From a virus: a stretch of DNA of 34,239 bases. Every line of letters starts with the position of its first letter. Positions within the stretch are counted from its first letter, which is position 1. This document shows, piece after piece, positions 22,470 to 29,987 of this stretch. The notes below the pieces were generated by a model. It did no database searches. It saw only the letters and a program-made list of their open reading frames with translations, and had not been told where the DNA came from. The translations under genes were made by a program, and so were the position numbers. The stretch is taken from the IMG/VR virus record IMGVR_UViG_3300030329_004115, positions 1 to 34,239 of that record; one strand, given 5' to 3'.

Positions 22470-23800
22470 GCTACATTCAAACTCTACAGTCCAACGTAAA
22501 GAGCCCAGACGGGAAGCCATACTCCGTAGACTTGGGCCAGTACACCATACTGATTGGGAGCAATGAGTCTGGGAAGAGCGCCATCGCTGAGTCCGCGCAG
22601 CTTGCTCGCACGGGAAGCGCTTATGGGCTCCTCTACCGGGACAAACCCATCAAGGATGGTGGCCTTCTGAGCGCACTCATGCCCACCGAGGAGGGCTGTT
22701 CTGTTAAGGCGACACTCGACTCCGGAGAGGTGTGTTCTTGGGATCTGTCCCCCGGAAAGAGGCCCAGCCGAGGTGGTCCCAACGGCTCTGTTCTCTCCGT
22801 GGCGGAGCTTCACGGCATCATGTCGGGGAGCGCGGAGACTCAAGCAAAGTTCTTCTGGCGAGTCCTCTGTCAGCCCGTGAAAGTTCAGGAGTTGCTGGAA
22901 AAACTCCCCGATGACCTCCACGAGGCGCTCGTTCTTGTCTGCCCGGTGGATGGACGGGACATTAGTCTCGCCGATCTCATCGAGAAGATTGGGAAGTTCC
23001 AGCGGGAGCAGAATAGCGTTGCTACTGCGGGGCGTATTGCCTTGGAGTCGCTCGGTGGAATCCGAAACATTAGCGACGAAGAACTTGAAGGTGCCTGGGG
23101 CACATTGCACCGAGCAATGCTCCGGGATGTTCTCCGGGAGCTTTATTCTGAGTATCAGGCCGATCCGTCCCTCCAAGCCCGGGAGGTTCTCCGCCATCTG
23201 GTCAAGATGTTGGGCGGAGAGGACGCGATTACCAGAATCCCCGAGACAAAGACAGTTGGAGGGGATTTATCTGAGGTTCTCATCAACCGCCGCCTTTCCA
23301 GGGCTGCAGTAGCGGCCCGGAGAGGAGAAACCCAAGCTGTCACCCTAAAAGAGGGACTGAAGAAGCTCAAGATTGCCATTCTACGGATAATGTTTGAGGC
23401 AATCGACTGGGCTGCCGACAAGTTCATAGATGGAGTGTCGGAATATCTGCCCGGGGGAGAAAAGCTTGTCTTTTCCGTCGATGTTTCCTCCCGCACGCTG
23501 TCTATTGGACTCAAACGGGGCGATGTGGAGCACATTGCGCTGTCTGGGAGCACTGAAGCCCGAGTTCTGGCGGCTATTGCCGCTACCCTTTCGGATGAAA
23601 ACGATCTCGTGGTCGTCGATGACCGGATGTGGGATGGCGCTACGCTCGGGAAGACTTTGGGGGCCTTGGAGGGTGCCCGATGTCAGGTGCTAGTGATGTC
23701 CACCATCAAGCCCAAGGGTAGGCGTCGGGCAGCTTGGAGTTACGTCGAGGTAAACCGAGAAGAAGGTGAGCCCCTGAGCGTAGAGAATGGCGGGGAGTGA
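22466..23800 (+). CDS. Compact SMC/Rad50-like ABC ATPase, 444 aa
   Basis: ATG at 22466 overlaps the previous stop. Walker A is GSNESGKS (31-38), the ABC signature LSGSTE (359-364) and Walker B LVVVDD (381-386). The second Walker B carboxylate is Asp rather than Glu. The region between is only about 320 residues, far shorter than the long coiled coil of SbcC/Rad50, and no SbcD-type nuclease is next to it. It may act as a recombination or end-handling ATPase, perhaps with the nuclease at 16037. Last gene of the plus arm; its stop is 2 bases from the convergent gene. Confidence 0.8.
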   Translation: MSYIQTLQSNVKSPDGKPYSVDLGQYTILIGSNESGKSAIAESAQLARTGSAYGLLYRDKPIKDGGLLSALMPTEEGCSVKATLDSGEVCSWDLSPGKRPSRGGPNGSVLSVAELHGIMSGSAETQAKFFWRVLCQPVKVQELLEKLPDDLHEALVLVCPVDGRDISLADLIEKIGKFQREQNSVATAGRIALESLGGIRNISDEELEGAWGTLHRAMLRDVLRELYSEYQADPSLQAREVLRHLVKMLGGEDAITRIPETKTVGGDLSEVLINRRLSRAAVAARRGETQAVTLKEGLKKLKIAILRIMFEAIDWAADKFIDGVSEYLPGGEKLVFSVDVSSRTLSIGLKRGDVEHIALSGSTEARVLAAIAATLSDENDLVVVDDRMWDGATLGKTLGALEGARCQVLVMSTIKPKGRRRAAWSYVEVNREEGEPLSVENGGE

Positions 23801-23802
23801 TC

Positions 23803-24600
23803 TCAAGTCCCTGGATTTAAATCCTTGTCGTCAATCAGCGTGTAGGTAAATGATTCTGCCCCGGTAGCTTTCCAGATACCCATCGCTTCTTCCCAGTCGG
23901 CAAGGCGTTTGAATACCTGACACCCGGCACTCCACTTTTCTACATTGGTAGAATCCGTGCCGGCGTGATGAATATTTATTCCAAACCAGCCCTCGGAGGG
24001 GGCTCCATCATGATCTAAAACGTCATCTTTGTTGGAGTCCCGCCACACCTTTACCGTTCCGCCTCGCTGACAGAGTGTCTCGTACTTGCCTGCGTGCAGG
24101 TCAAACTTGTACACGTCTACATACTGGCCAGGAACAAGGATTGCGGTTCCCTCTACTCGACTCGGGTTCTCCAACCAGTAGTTGCCCGGGTCGCAGGTGC
24201 ATGGGTACACCTTGTGTTGCCAGCCCTCGTTTCTCCATGCGAGATGGATTTCATCGTTGAAGCTGTTTGCCTGAGTGTCTGAGTTTCTAACACCGATGAT
24301 ATTGCATTGTCCGTTCTCATGGACTTCGTAGCCCAGGCGGCGAGCAGCAGTAATAACCTCGGGCTCATCCTCGCTTGCCGGTGTGGAAATAAGCGTCCTC
24401 GGTTGTGTGAGCGCCGCCATTGTTGCAGGACCAACAATCCCATCCGGGTCAAGCTGCTCGGACTTTTGAAATAGACGGACGGCACTCTCAGTCCCTCGGC
24501 CGAAGATGCCGTCTTCGTCTAAGGGCCCAAAGCCCAGGTGGTTTAGTTTCTCCTGGATCTCTCGGACTCTCTCGCCTCTTGCGGGTCGTCTAATCAGCAT
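23803..24600 (-). CDS. Peptidoglycan-binding cell-wall enzyme (probable lysin), 265 aa
   Basis: ATG at 24600 shares one base with the previous stop (TGATG). Residues about 8-65 are a PG_binding_1 domain (repeats of G..DEDGIFGRGTESAVR type). The C-terminal domain has INIHHAG (about 207-213) and SAGCQVF (about 223-229). The His then Ser-x-Gly-Cys order is like the active site of L,D-transpeptidase (YkuD) enzymes, so a cysteine-based peptidoglycan enzyme is likely. Last gene of the late operon, as expected for lysis. Whether it cuts or exchanges cross-links is unknown. Confidence 0.75.
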   Translation of the reverse strand: MLIRRPARGERVREIQEKLNHLGFGPLDEDGIFGRGTESAVRLFQKSEQLDPDGIVGPATMAALTQPRTLISTPASEDEPEVITAARRLGYEVHENGQCNIIGVRNSDTQANSFNDEIHLAWRNEGWQHKVYPCTCDPGNYWLENPSRVEGTAILVPGQYVDVYKFDLHAGKYETLCQRGGTVKVWRDSNKDDVLDHDGAPSEGWFGINIHHAGTDSTNVEKWSAGCQVFKRLADWEEAMGIWKATGAESFTYTLIDDKDLNPGT

Positions 24601-25199
24601 CAGGTAGGCGGATTGGCAGGCTGGGGCTTCTCAGCAATCGCCTGCTGTACGATGTCGAGGCAACGCTTCAGACCTTCAGGCATTCCATCATCACGAGCTA
24701 CAACCTTTACGTTGTACTTGGCCGAGTTGTCTGAGCTACGAGTGTTCTCGCTGTGGGAGGCTACTGAGCCATGAATCTTTACGTCCACACTCACCGGGCC
24801 CCAACCAGCTTTCACTTCCGTATCCATGGTGGCTGCGTAGTCCCGGCTGGCCTTCTCAGAGGTACTGGATTTTACTTCCATCGTGAACTCTACGTTCACC
24901 TCTTTCACAGCTAGAGATGGAGTGTTCAGGATTGCCAACAAGGGAACATCCAGCTTGTTGGTTACTTCGGTGTACCCACCGTTCCCATCATTCACGGGCT
25001 TCGTGTAGGTGAAGTCTACGGTACGAGTCTTCAGGGCACCGTCTGCATCCTGTTCCAATCCTACAGTCTGAATAAAGTCCGCCGTAGCAGAAGCCAGTTG
25101 AACTTGTGAATCACAAGCAGCTTTGAGGGGACCACCAATGAGTTGTTCCATTGGAAGACCACCAAACTGGGAGGACATTGAAACGAGGCCGTCAGGCAT
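24600..25199 (-). CDS. DUF2589-family protein, 199 aa
   Basis: ATG at 25199 with AGGAG at 8 bases. The features are those of DUF2589: an early GGPLKAA stretch (about 22-28), helical QLASATADFIQTVG, then a beta-rich half with VPLLAILNTPSL (about 85-96) and a VEFTMEV strand. Function of the family is not established to my knowledge. It lies between the lysin and a second protein of similar layout. Confidence 0.75.
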   Translation of the reverse strand: MPDGLVSMSSQFGGLPMEQLIGGPLKAACDSQVQLASATADFIQTVGLEQDADGALKTRTVDFTYTKPVNDGNGGYTEVTNKLDVPLLAILNTPSLAVKEVNVEFTMEVKSSTSEKASRDYAATMDTEVKAGWGPVSVDVKIHGSVASHSENTRSSDNSAKYNVKVVARDDGMPEGLKRCLDIVQQAIAEKPQPANPPT

Positions 25200-25208
25200 T
25201 GCAGACTC

Positions 25209-25712
25209 CTAAGGTATAAGTTTTATTAGCTGGTTGTCGATTCTAACCGAGCCTTCGCTTGCGTCGGTTCCGGAAAACTTCAACTCAAGCTCTGCCATAC
25301 TACCGCTTTTTCTCGCTAAAAACCCGCCCGTATTCGTATTTATCCGGATCTTTCTATGCTCTCGACCCACGTCCGCAAGATCATCCAGCCCGTGAAGCTG
25401 GACCTGCAGTTTGATACTGATCTCATCGAGTTGAAGCTGGCGGTTAGTCGTCAGCGTCGAGAGTGGAACCTCAAAGTCCTGCGTTACCTGTTTACCGTCC
25501 ACCCAAGTGGGGAGGCGTAGCGTAACCATTCGAGGCGTGTAAATAGGATGACCATGGGCATCTTCGAGTGGCTTTCCATCCTCCCCTTTGAGCACTTTCC
25601 AGTGCTCTTCTTGTTGGATGTTCGCCAGCGCGGCGTGCTCTCCAATCTCCGAAGCTTTGATTACCGCGTCGTGAACAGCAGCAGTTAGCTCATCGAGACC
25701 AAATCCAGACAT
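25209..25712 (-). CDS. DUF2589-like companion protein, 167 aa
   Basis: ATG at 25712 shares a base with the upstream stop (TGATG); a TTG one codon earlier is less likely. A helical N-terminus (residues 1-40) is followed by a VTLRLP strand, EVPLSTL and paired beta strands. This is the same order (helix, VPL-type strand, beta sandwich) as the protein at 24600, so the two may be distant paralogs forming a complex. No ribosome-binding site, so probably translationally coupled. Confidence 0.65.
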   Translation of the reverse strand: MSGFGLDELTAAVHDAVIKASEIGEHAALANIQQEEHWKVLKGEDGKPLEDAHGHPIYTPRMVTLRLPTWVDGKQVTQDFEVPLSTLTTNRQLQLDEISIKLQVQLHGLDDLADVGREHRKIRINTNTGGFLARKSGSMAELELKFSGTDASEGSVRIDNQLIKLIP

Positions 25713-26041
25713 CAACCATTAGTATCACGAGTGAGCCTTGCTAGTCTCTCTTCTTCGTGTTTTTGATGTATGGCCTTCAGGCCCTCATCGAGTTTGCCCG
25801 AGATGTCTATGAGGAGTTTGTCTCTTTCGGTGTCGTACTTAGAGATTACATCGTCATAACGATCACGGATCTTATCGAAAGCGGCTTCTCGCTCTTTCTC
25901 TACCGTAGCCAACGTCTCAAGCAGTCGATTGACATAGGCATCCAGGCGTTTAGCCTGTTCCTTTTGGGACCAGAGTAGCCATCCAATAAACAGTCCTGTG
26001 ATGCCCAGGTCTAGTAACTGGGCAATAAACTCTGATTCCAT
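25712..26041 (-). CDS. Membrane-anchored coiled-coil protein, holin- or spanin-like, 109 aa
   Basis: ATG at 26041 behind a G-rich site. Residues about 5-24 form one membrane helix (GITGLFIGWLLW). Residues 30-105 are a long charged coiled coil rich in Glu, Lys, Arg and Asp. This topology, next to the lysin, suits a holin-like or inner-membrane spanin-like lysis protein, but no diagnostic motif is present. Confidence 0.65.
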   Translation of the reverse strand: MESEFIAQLLDLGITGLFIGWLLWSQKEQAKRLDAYVNRLLETLATVEKEREAAFDKIRDRYDDVISKYDTERDKLLIDISGKLDEGLKAIHQKHEEERLARLTRDTNG

Positions 26042-26052
26042 TTCCCCCCCGG

Positions 26053-26451
26053 CTACTTCTTCTTGGCAGGTGCTTTTTTCTTAGTAGCCTTTTTTCGGGG
26101 AGCAGACTTCTTTTTTGTGGGAGCTTTTCCGCCTTCCCACGCCTCATTTTCTTCCGTGGCTGGATCGTCCTTCTTGAACTTCCCCCCTCGTGCTCGCGCC
26201 CGCTTTGGCTTCCGTTTGAGGATAGCGCTCCTGGAGAAGAGTTCCCTTCCATCAGGAGTCTGCCGAAATACGACAGTAATCAATGCCTGGAGGATGGCCT
26301 CTTCGTCAGCGTCGAAGGTGACGACGATCTCATCTCCCGCATCAACCACGTCTTCAATCTGAAAGGGCAGACTGAGGTTTTCCAGGACAGTCTTCAAACG
26401 TAGGAGCGTGTTTAGCCTACGTCCTCGATCTTTTACTCTAAGCTCTAACAT
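26053..26451 (-). CDS. Protein with histone-like Lys/Ala/Pro-rich tail, 132 aa
   Basis: ATG at 26451 with AAAGGAG. Residues 1-75 are a small alpha/beta domain. Residues about 80-132 are extremely basic, ending in repeated KKK and KKA words like histone H1 tails. It may bind DNA, RNA or an acidic partner, for example during packaging or on the virion. No family recognised. Confidence 0.7.
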   Translation of the reverse strand: MLELRVKDRGRRLNTLLRLKTVLENLSLPFQIEDVVDAGDEIVVTFDADEEAILQALITVVFRQTPDGRELFSRSAILKRKPKRARARGGKFKKDDPATEENEAWEGGKAPTKKKSAPRKKATKKKAPAKKK

Positions 26452-26464
26452 GCGCTATTCTCCT

Positions 26465-27517
26465 TTATCCGCCACTCCAGCCCGTGTCGGGGGCGCCTCC
26501 GCCCCCAACCCAGCTTGGGAAGTTCAAACCCGCTGTTCCACTACCCCCGAAATCTGTATTCCAGTGAAGCCTATACCAGACTTTCCACTCTCCCAGAGCC
26601 ACTGCGTCCGCTCCAGCGTCAGTGTTGTTTACCAGTTGGTATGAGAACGGCGCGAGGTACAGATAGACCTGACTATGTACCATCGGATCGGAGGTGTAGT
26701 CTGGAGTGATGGTCGTATTCTCTGAGTCCGTCTTACTCTGAGCCCTCCTGCCTGTGTCTGTATAAGCACGGGCCTGTATAATGTTGGGCCCCCACTGCGT
26801 GTCCGCATCAGCGTGCGCGGTGGAGATTGTCATGCAGTTGAAGTGGAGCCACACTTTTGGGTTGGTACTATTAACCATGGATTGTTGTCCATGATCGCCT
26901 CCAAACTGCACACTCATACCATCTACGGTGGCGCTTCTGTGCCAGCCCTGAAGGAAGCAGCCCTTAACATTAGTCATGGTCTGGGCATCACTGGCTTCAT
27001 CCGTCAAGAGCCCATCTCCACCGATACCGACTGAAAGTCCAGTTTGGTTCTTTAGCGCCGAAGGACTGTCGGCTGGATTGTAGATTAGGAACTCGATCCC
27101 AAACTCATCGTCCCACTTTACGGCCCCCCGCCCATCGGGGCGCATGAGGGGCGTTACAAATCGGCCCGCTTTATTGTGGTTGTAGTCCCATGCGGCAGCA
27201 TAGGTCCCAGGAGGGTCAGCCGACGGTGGCCCCGTATCGTTCCGGTTTAGCCAAAACTCAAGCCCAGAGGAGGTTGATTTGACGTACTGTCCCGCCGCAG
27301 AGGGGTTGTCGTTTAGGGAACTGTTTGGATCGTACCTGTACCAAGTTCCGGGAACAGGGAGATTGTCGTTGTCAGAGAAGTCTGGAATAGAGTTTGTAGG
27401 TTCTCCTCGGGCAGTTGGATCGATAGAAACCCACCCACTCCCCTGGGGGGGAGGTTTCCTCGTAGCGGATAGGGGGCCATGTTTGACCGGCCCAGGTCTT
27501 CTGTCACGTCTACTCAT
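26465..27517 (-). CDS. Probable virion surface or fibre protein, beta-rich, 350 aa
   Basis: ATG at 27517. A basic N-terminal tail (residues 1-20) is followed by a long Asn/Gly/Ser/Trp-rich beta region. It ends in WNTDFGGSGTAGLNF and a Gly-rich tip. The composition suggests a jelly-roll or lectin-like domain used in receptor or glycan binding. No catalytic residues recognised. It overlaps the following (upstream) gene by 4 bases and sits next to other fibre-like genes. Confidence 0.6.
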   Translation of the reverse strand: MSRRDRRPGPVKHGPLSATRKPPPQGSGWVSIDPTARGEPTNSIPDFSDNDNLPVPGTWYRYDPNSSLNDNPSAAGQYVKSTSSGLEFWLNRNDTGPPSADPPGTYAAAWDYNHNKAGRFVTPLMRPDGRGAVKWDDEFGIEFLIYNPADSPSALKNQTGLSVGIGGDGLLTDEASDAQTMTNVKGCFLQGWHRSATVDGMSVQFGGDHGQQSMVNSTNPKVWLHFNCMTISTAHADADTQWGPNIIQARAYTDTGRRAQSKTDSENTTITPDYTSDPMVHSQVYLYLAPFSYQLVNNTDAGADAVALGEWKVWYRLHWNTDFGGSGTAGLNFPSWVGGGGAPDTGWSGG

Positions 27518-27858
27518 GCGTCATCAAACCAGTTTACGTGCCCAGTCACGTTGATTTTAGCAGCCACTGTAGTCTTCCCTTTTATGGTCAGCGGCCCAGA
27601 CTGTCCCTGGATTGTCCAGCCAGGAACAACCAAGACTGTCTCATCGGGCTGGATAGTGACGTGCATCTCGTTGCTCGTTCCCGCAGCGGTCCATTCAATC
27701 GTTAGGACTAAGGCTGCTGTGTGGATGTTAGAAGCCCACAACCAAATCTCTTCATAGTCAGCCGTTTCAGTGGTGACTGTGTGGTAAGTCGTCGAGGTCG
27801 TTCCAGTGGCGATGGGAGCGTTGCTCTCACTCAATCGTTTTCGTTTTAGTGTTGCCAT
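27514..27858 (-). CDS. Small beta-sandwich virion protein, 114 aa
   Basis: ATG at 27858 with AGGAA at 6-7 bases. Almost all beta, rich in Thr, Ala and Val, with strand words like LVLTIEW and MHVTIQP. It resembles in size and pattern the two proteins at 28901 and 29269. Probably a structural or baseplate/fibre attachment protein (inference). Confidence 0.65.
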   Translation of the reverse strand: MATLKRKRLSESNAPIATGTTSTTYHTVTTETADYEEIWLWASNIHTAALVLTIEWTAAGTSNEMHVTIQPDETVLVVPGWTIQGQSGPLTIKGKTTVAAKINVTGHVNWFDDA

Positions 27859-27867
27859 GTGAGATTC

Positions 27868-28494
27868 CTATGCGAAGACGGACATATGGAGAATGGTATT
27901 GGAGTCATCAGCGGCAGCCCCGCCACCACCGCCTGTTCCAAGTTGAGTATCGGTTCCAGCGTCATTCGTAAACCAGAGTTCGTTCGGAGTAGTGTTCTTC
28001 ACCCAAAGCTGGCCATACGCCCCGACATCTGCACCCGCGCTTGCTTGCTCTTTTATACTGACTGGGCCCTCGACGGTAACTTTGCTACCTGCGTTCGGAG
28101 TGGCTGTGCCAAACCCAAAAGTTCCAGCACTCTCGTCGAAGTAGAACCCGGCTGTTGTGTTGGTACCGTAGATGTGGAAGTCACGGGCTGATGTATCGAG
28201 TCGATTGATGCCGTCATACGCACCGCATGTCATGAATGCGTCGAGGTCTGCGATAGACCCGAAGTGCCAGCGGACTCCGGAGGCGGTTGTCCCGTCAACA
28301 GCGAAGGTGTAGTTGGAACCATCTGAATCTTCAACAATGAAGGTGGGGGTTGAGCCCTTGACGTGGAGACTGCCGTCCGGATCGGTCAGGCCAACACCCA
28401 CTCGGTCATTGCTCGAATCTACGTAGAGGGTACCGTCATCAACATTAAGGCTGGAGAGAACTCCAGTGTTGTCAGTGGGGATTGTCCTTGCCAT
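27868..28494 (-). CDS. Tail-fibre-like protein, 208 aa
   Basis: ATG at 28494 with AGAGGTGA. N-terminal words RVGVGLTDPDGSLHVKG (about 31-47) and GTFGFGTATPNAGSKV are typical repeat units of phage fibre shafts. GQLWVKNTTPNELWFTND near 160-180 is a motif common near fibre tips, followed by a Gly-rich run. No S74 peptidase is seen, so no intramolecular chaperone is evident. A terminator lies just upstream, so this gene may have its own transcript. Confidence 0.75.
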   Translation of the reverse strand: MARTIPTDNTGVLSSLNVDDGTLYVDSSNDRVGVGLTDPDGSLHVKGSTPTFIVEDSDGSNYTFAVDGTTASGVRWHFGSIADLDAFMTCGAYDGINRLDTSARDFHIYGTNTTAGFYFDESAGTFGFGTATPNAGSKVTVEGPVSIKEQASAGADVGAYGQLWVKNTTPNELWFTNDAGTDTQLGTGGGGGAAADDSNTILHMSVFA

Positions 28495-28530
28495 CAGTTC
28501 ACCTCTAGGTTGAGCATCTCAATCTTACTA

Positions 28531-28612
28531 TAAAAATGCGGCGGGGGAGAAAAAGGAAGAAACAGGCACATTCCTCGTTTGAGGCCCAACTCTAAACGAC
28601 TCCCCCACCGCA
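28531..28612 (-). terminator. Intrinsic terminator between late genes
   Basis: On the minus strand a 13-base arm (28612-28600) pairs with 28549-28537 at 12 of 13 Watson-Crick positions (the other is G-U). An inner TCGTTT/AAACGA (28599-28594 with 28580-28575) makes the loop compact. TTTTTA follows at 28536-28531. It separates the acidic-tail protein from the fibre gene. Confidence 0.7.
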
Positions 28613-28615
28613 GAC

Positions 28616-28858
28616 TCATTCCGCATCCGGAGTTTCTGCGGCTTCTTCCGCTTCCGATTCCTCAGCTTCAGCCGAAGCTTCTTCAGCGACTTCTTCTTCC
28701 GCCTCTTCCACTTCTTCTACAGCCTCTTCTTCAGAGACCTCCGAAGCTTCGGGGGGAGAAAGGGTACATTGCCCGAAGACAGACCCAACTACAAGACTTC
28801 CACCTACTAGGGAAGCCGTTACGCCATATTTCTTGGCGAGATCCTTGATTGCTTGCAT
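28616..28858 (-). CDS. Small membrane protein with acidic Glu/Ala tail, 80 aa
   Basis: ATG at 28858 has AAGGAG at about 8 bases; an upstream in-frame ATG lacks one. Residues about 11-30 are hydrophobic, with a single Cys at 30 preceded by FGQ, which is not a standard lipobox. Residues 34-80 are almost only Glu, Ala, Val and Ser. It could be a virion or membrane protein whose acidic tail binds the basic tail of the protein at 26053 (speculation). Confidence 0.65.
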   Translation of the reverse strand: MQAIKDLAKKYGVTASLVGGSLVVGSVFGQCTLSPPEASEVSEEEAVEEVEEAEEEVAEEASAEAEESEAEEAAETPDAE

Positions 28859-28900
28859 ATCACCACTCCTTGATGAGGTGAATATCCCACTTATCACGGA

Positions 28901-29266
28901 TTACGCGTATTGGACCCGAACGATGACGTTTGTGAGGGGATCCGTCGTTCCCGCCGTGCCCCCTCCGTCCGTTACCGTAGCCATAGAGATCGCTGTTCCC
29001 ATCGCGGTTCCGGCTGGGTTGGAGTAGACGGCTGTGCTTCCAGCAGCACAATAAAAGCTGTGAGCATTGACCGTCGTTCCAATAGTAGGAGTCGCGTGCT
29101 CGTAGAACTTCACCCAAACGGGAACCAAGCCCGCCGTATTGTCGATTTCTACTTTGAAGAGAGTCCCAGCGCTTCCCTTTAGAACATCCCTAGTCGCCGT
29201 AGCAGTCGGCTGGACAGCGTGGAACGATCCAACATCCGCTACGATGCTTGTAATACTAAGTGCCAT
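28901..29266 (-). CDS. Small beta-rich virion protein, paralog A, 121 aa
   Basis: ATG at 29266 with GGTGAGGTAAC. All-beta, with words PTIGTT (about 58-63) and TDGGGTAG (about 97-104) that recur in the protein at 29269 (PTVGTT, TDAGGTAG). These two adjacent genes are clearly related in layout and probably arose by duplication. Similar 120-residue proteins occur near fibre genes in marine-type phages. The role is probably structural. Confidence 0.7.
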   Translation of the reverse strand: MALSITSIVADVGSFHAVQPTATATRDVLKGSAGTLFKVEIDNTAGLVPVWVKFYEHATPTIGTTVNAHSFYCAAGSTAVYSNPAGTAMGTAISMATVTDGGGTAGTTDPLTNVIVRVQYA

Positions 29267-29268
29267 AG

Positions 29269-29628
29269 TTACCTCACCACCATGTAGAGTTTCAAAGCTG
29301 TAGTGGGGGCTCCACTTCCGGCAGTACCTCCCGCATCCGTGGCGGCATAACTAACGCTGGTCATGTCGAGCCCGGCGAGGGATGTCCACACCACCGTGGA
29401 ATCTGCTGGGGATTTCAGAATCATAAAGGGAGCTGTCGTACCCACCGTGGGGTCTACGTCGTACAGTTTTAGATAGGCGTCATCTGCCGCATGGATATTC
29501 TGGATCTGAATCGAGTAGATCTTTACAGCCCCACCGAAGACATCATCCACGGCAGTGCTCGACACACCCGAATCATAAAAGAGATAATCCGTTTGAACTA
29601 TTGAGCTTTTTCCGGTTGTGACTGCCAT
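29269..29628 (-). CDS. Small beta-rich virion protein, paralog B, 119 aa
   Basis: ATG at 29628 with CGAGGTAAC, nearly the same ribosome-binding context as paralog A. Middle words YLKLYDVDPTVGTT and TDAGGTAG align with those of 28901. It is 2 bases from the next gene. Probably forms a hetero- or homo-oligomer on the virion. Confidence 0.7.
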   Translation of the reverse strand: MAVTTGKSSIVQTDYLFYDSGVSSTAVDDVFGGAVKIYSIQIQNIHAADDAYLKLYDVDPTVGTTAPFMILKSPADSTVVWTSLAGLDMTSVSYAATDAGGTAGSGAPTTALKLYMVVR

Positions 29629-29667
29629 GCGTTACCTCGAAGGATGGGAATACTCTATCATCTATCG

Positions 29668-29982
29668 CTACTTGTTTTTTATACTCTCGCTGAGAGCTTT
29701 ATTTCTCTTATTCTTTAGTTTGTCAGAAGCCTCAGCCCGGTTTTTACTCGCGGAGATGGCCTCTAGATTATCTGCTTTGTTGTTCAGGGGATTGCCATCT
29801 TTGTGATTGACATCCTTTCCGTCCCCCTTGTGGACTCGACCCTCTCTCATAAGCTTACGCCGAGCGCGGTTCCTCATCGCCCGTTTCTTCTTTCGCTTAG
29901 GGTCTTGTTCTTCTTCCTGTTTTTTCTCGCACGCGTAGTCCCGTTTCTCGGGGTCGTGGTGCGGGGGACATTTCTCGGCCAT
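29668..29982 (-). CDS. HNH-like protein, 104 aa
   Basis: ATG at 29982, 5 bases after the upstream stop, without a clear ribosome-binding site. The N-terminus holds CPPHH and a lone later Cys. A strongly basic stretch (about 28-48) precedes the HNH_3-like core DVNHKDGNPLNNKADNLE (about 57-74), followed by NRA. The first His of the classic pair is Asn, so activity is uncertain. Such small HNH-like proteins commonly sit among phage structural genes and may aid packaging. Confidence 0.7.
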   Translation of the reverse strand: MAEKCPPHHDPEKRDYACEKKQEEEQDPKRKKKRAMRNRARRKLMREGRVHKGDGKDVNHKDGNPLNNKADNLEAISASKNRAEASDKLKNKRNKALSESIKNK

Positions 29983-29987
29983 AGGAA

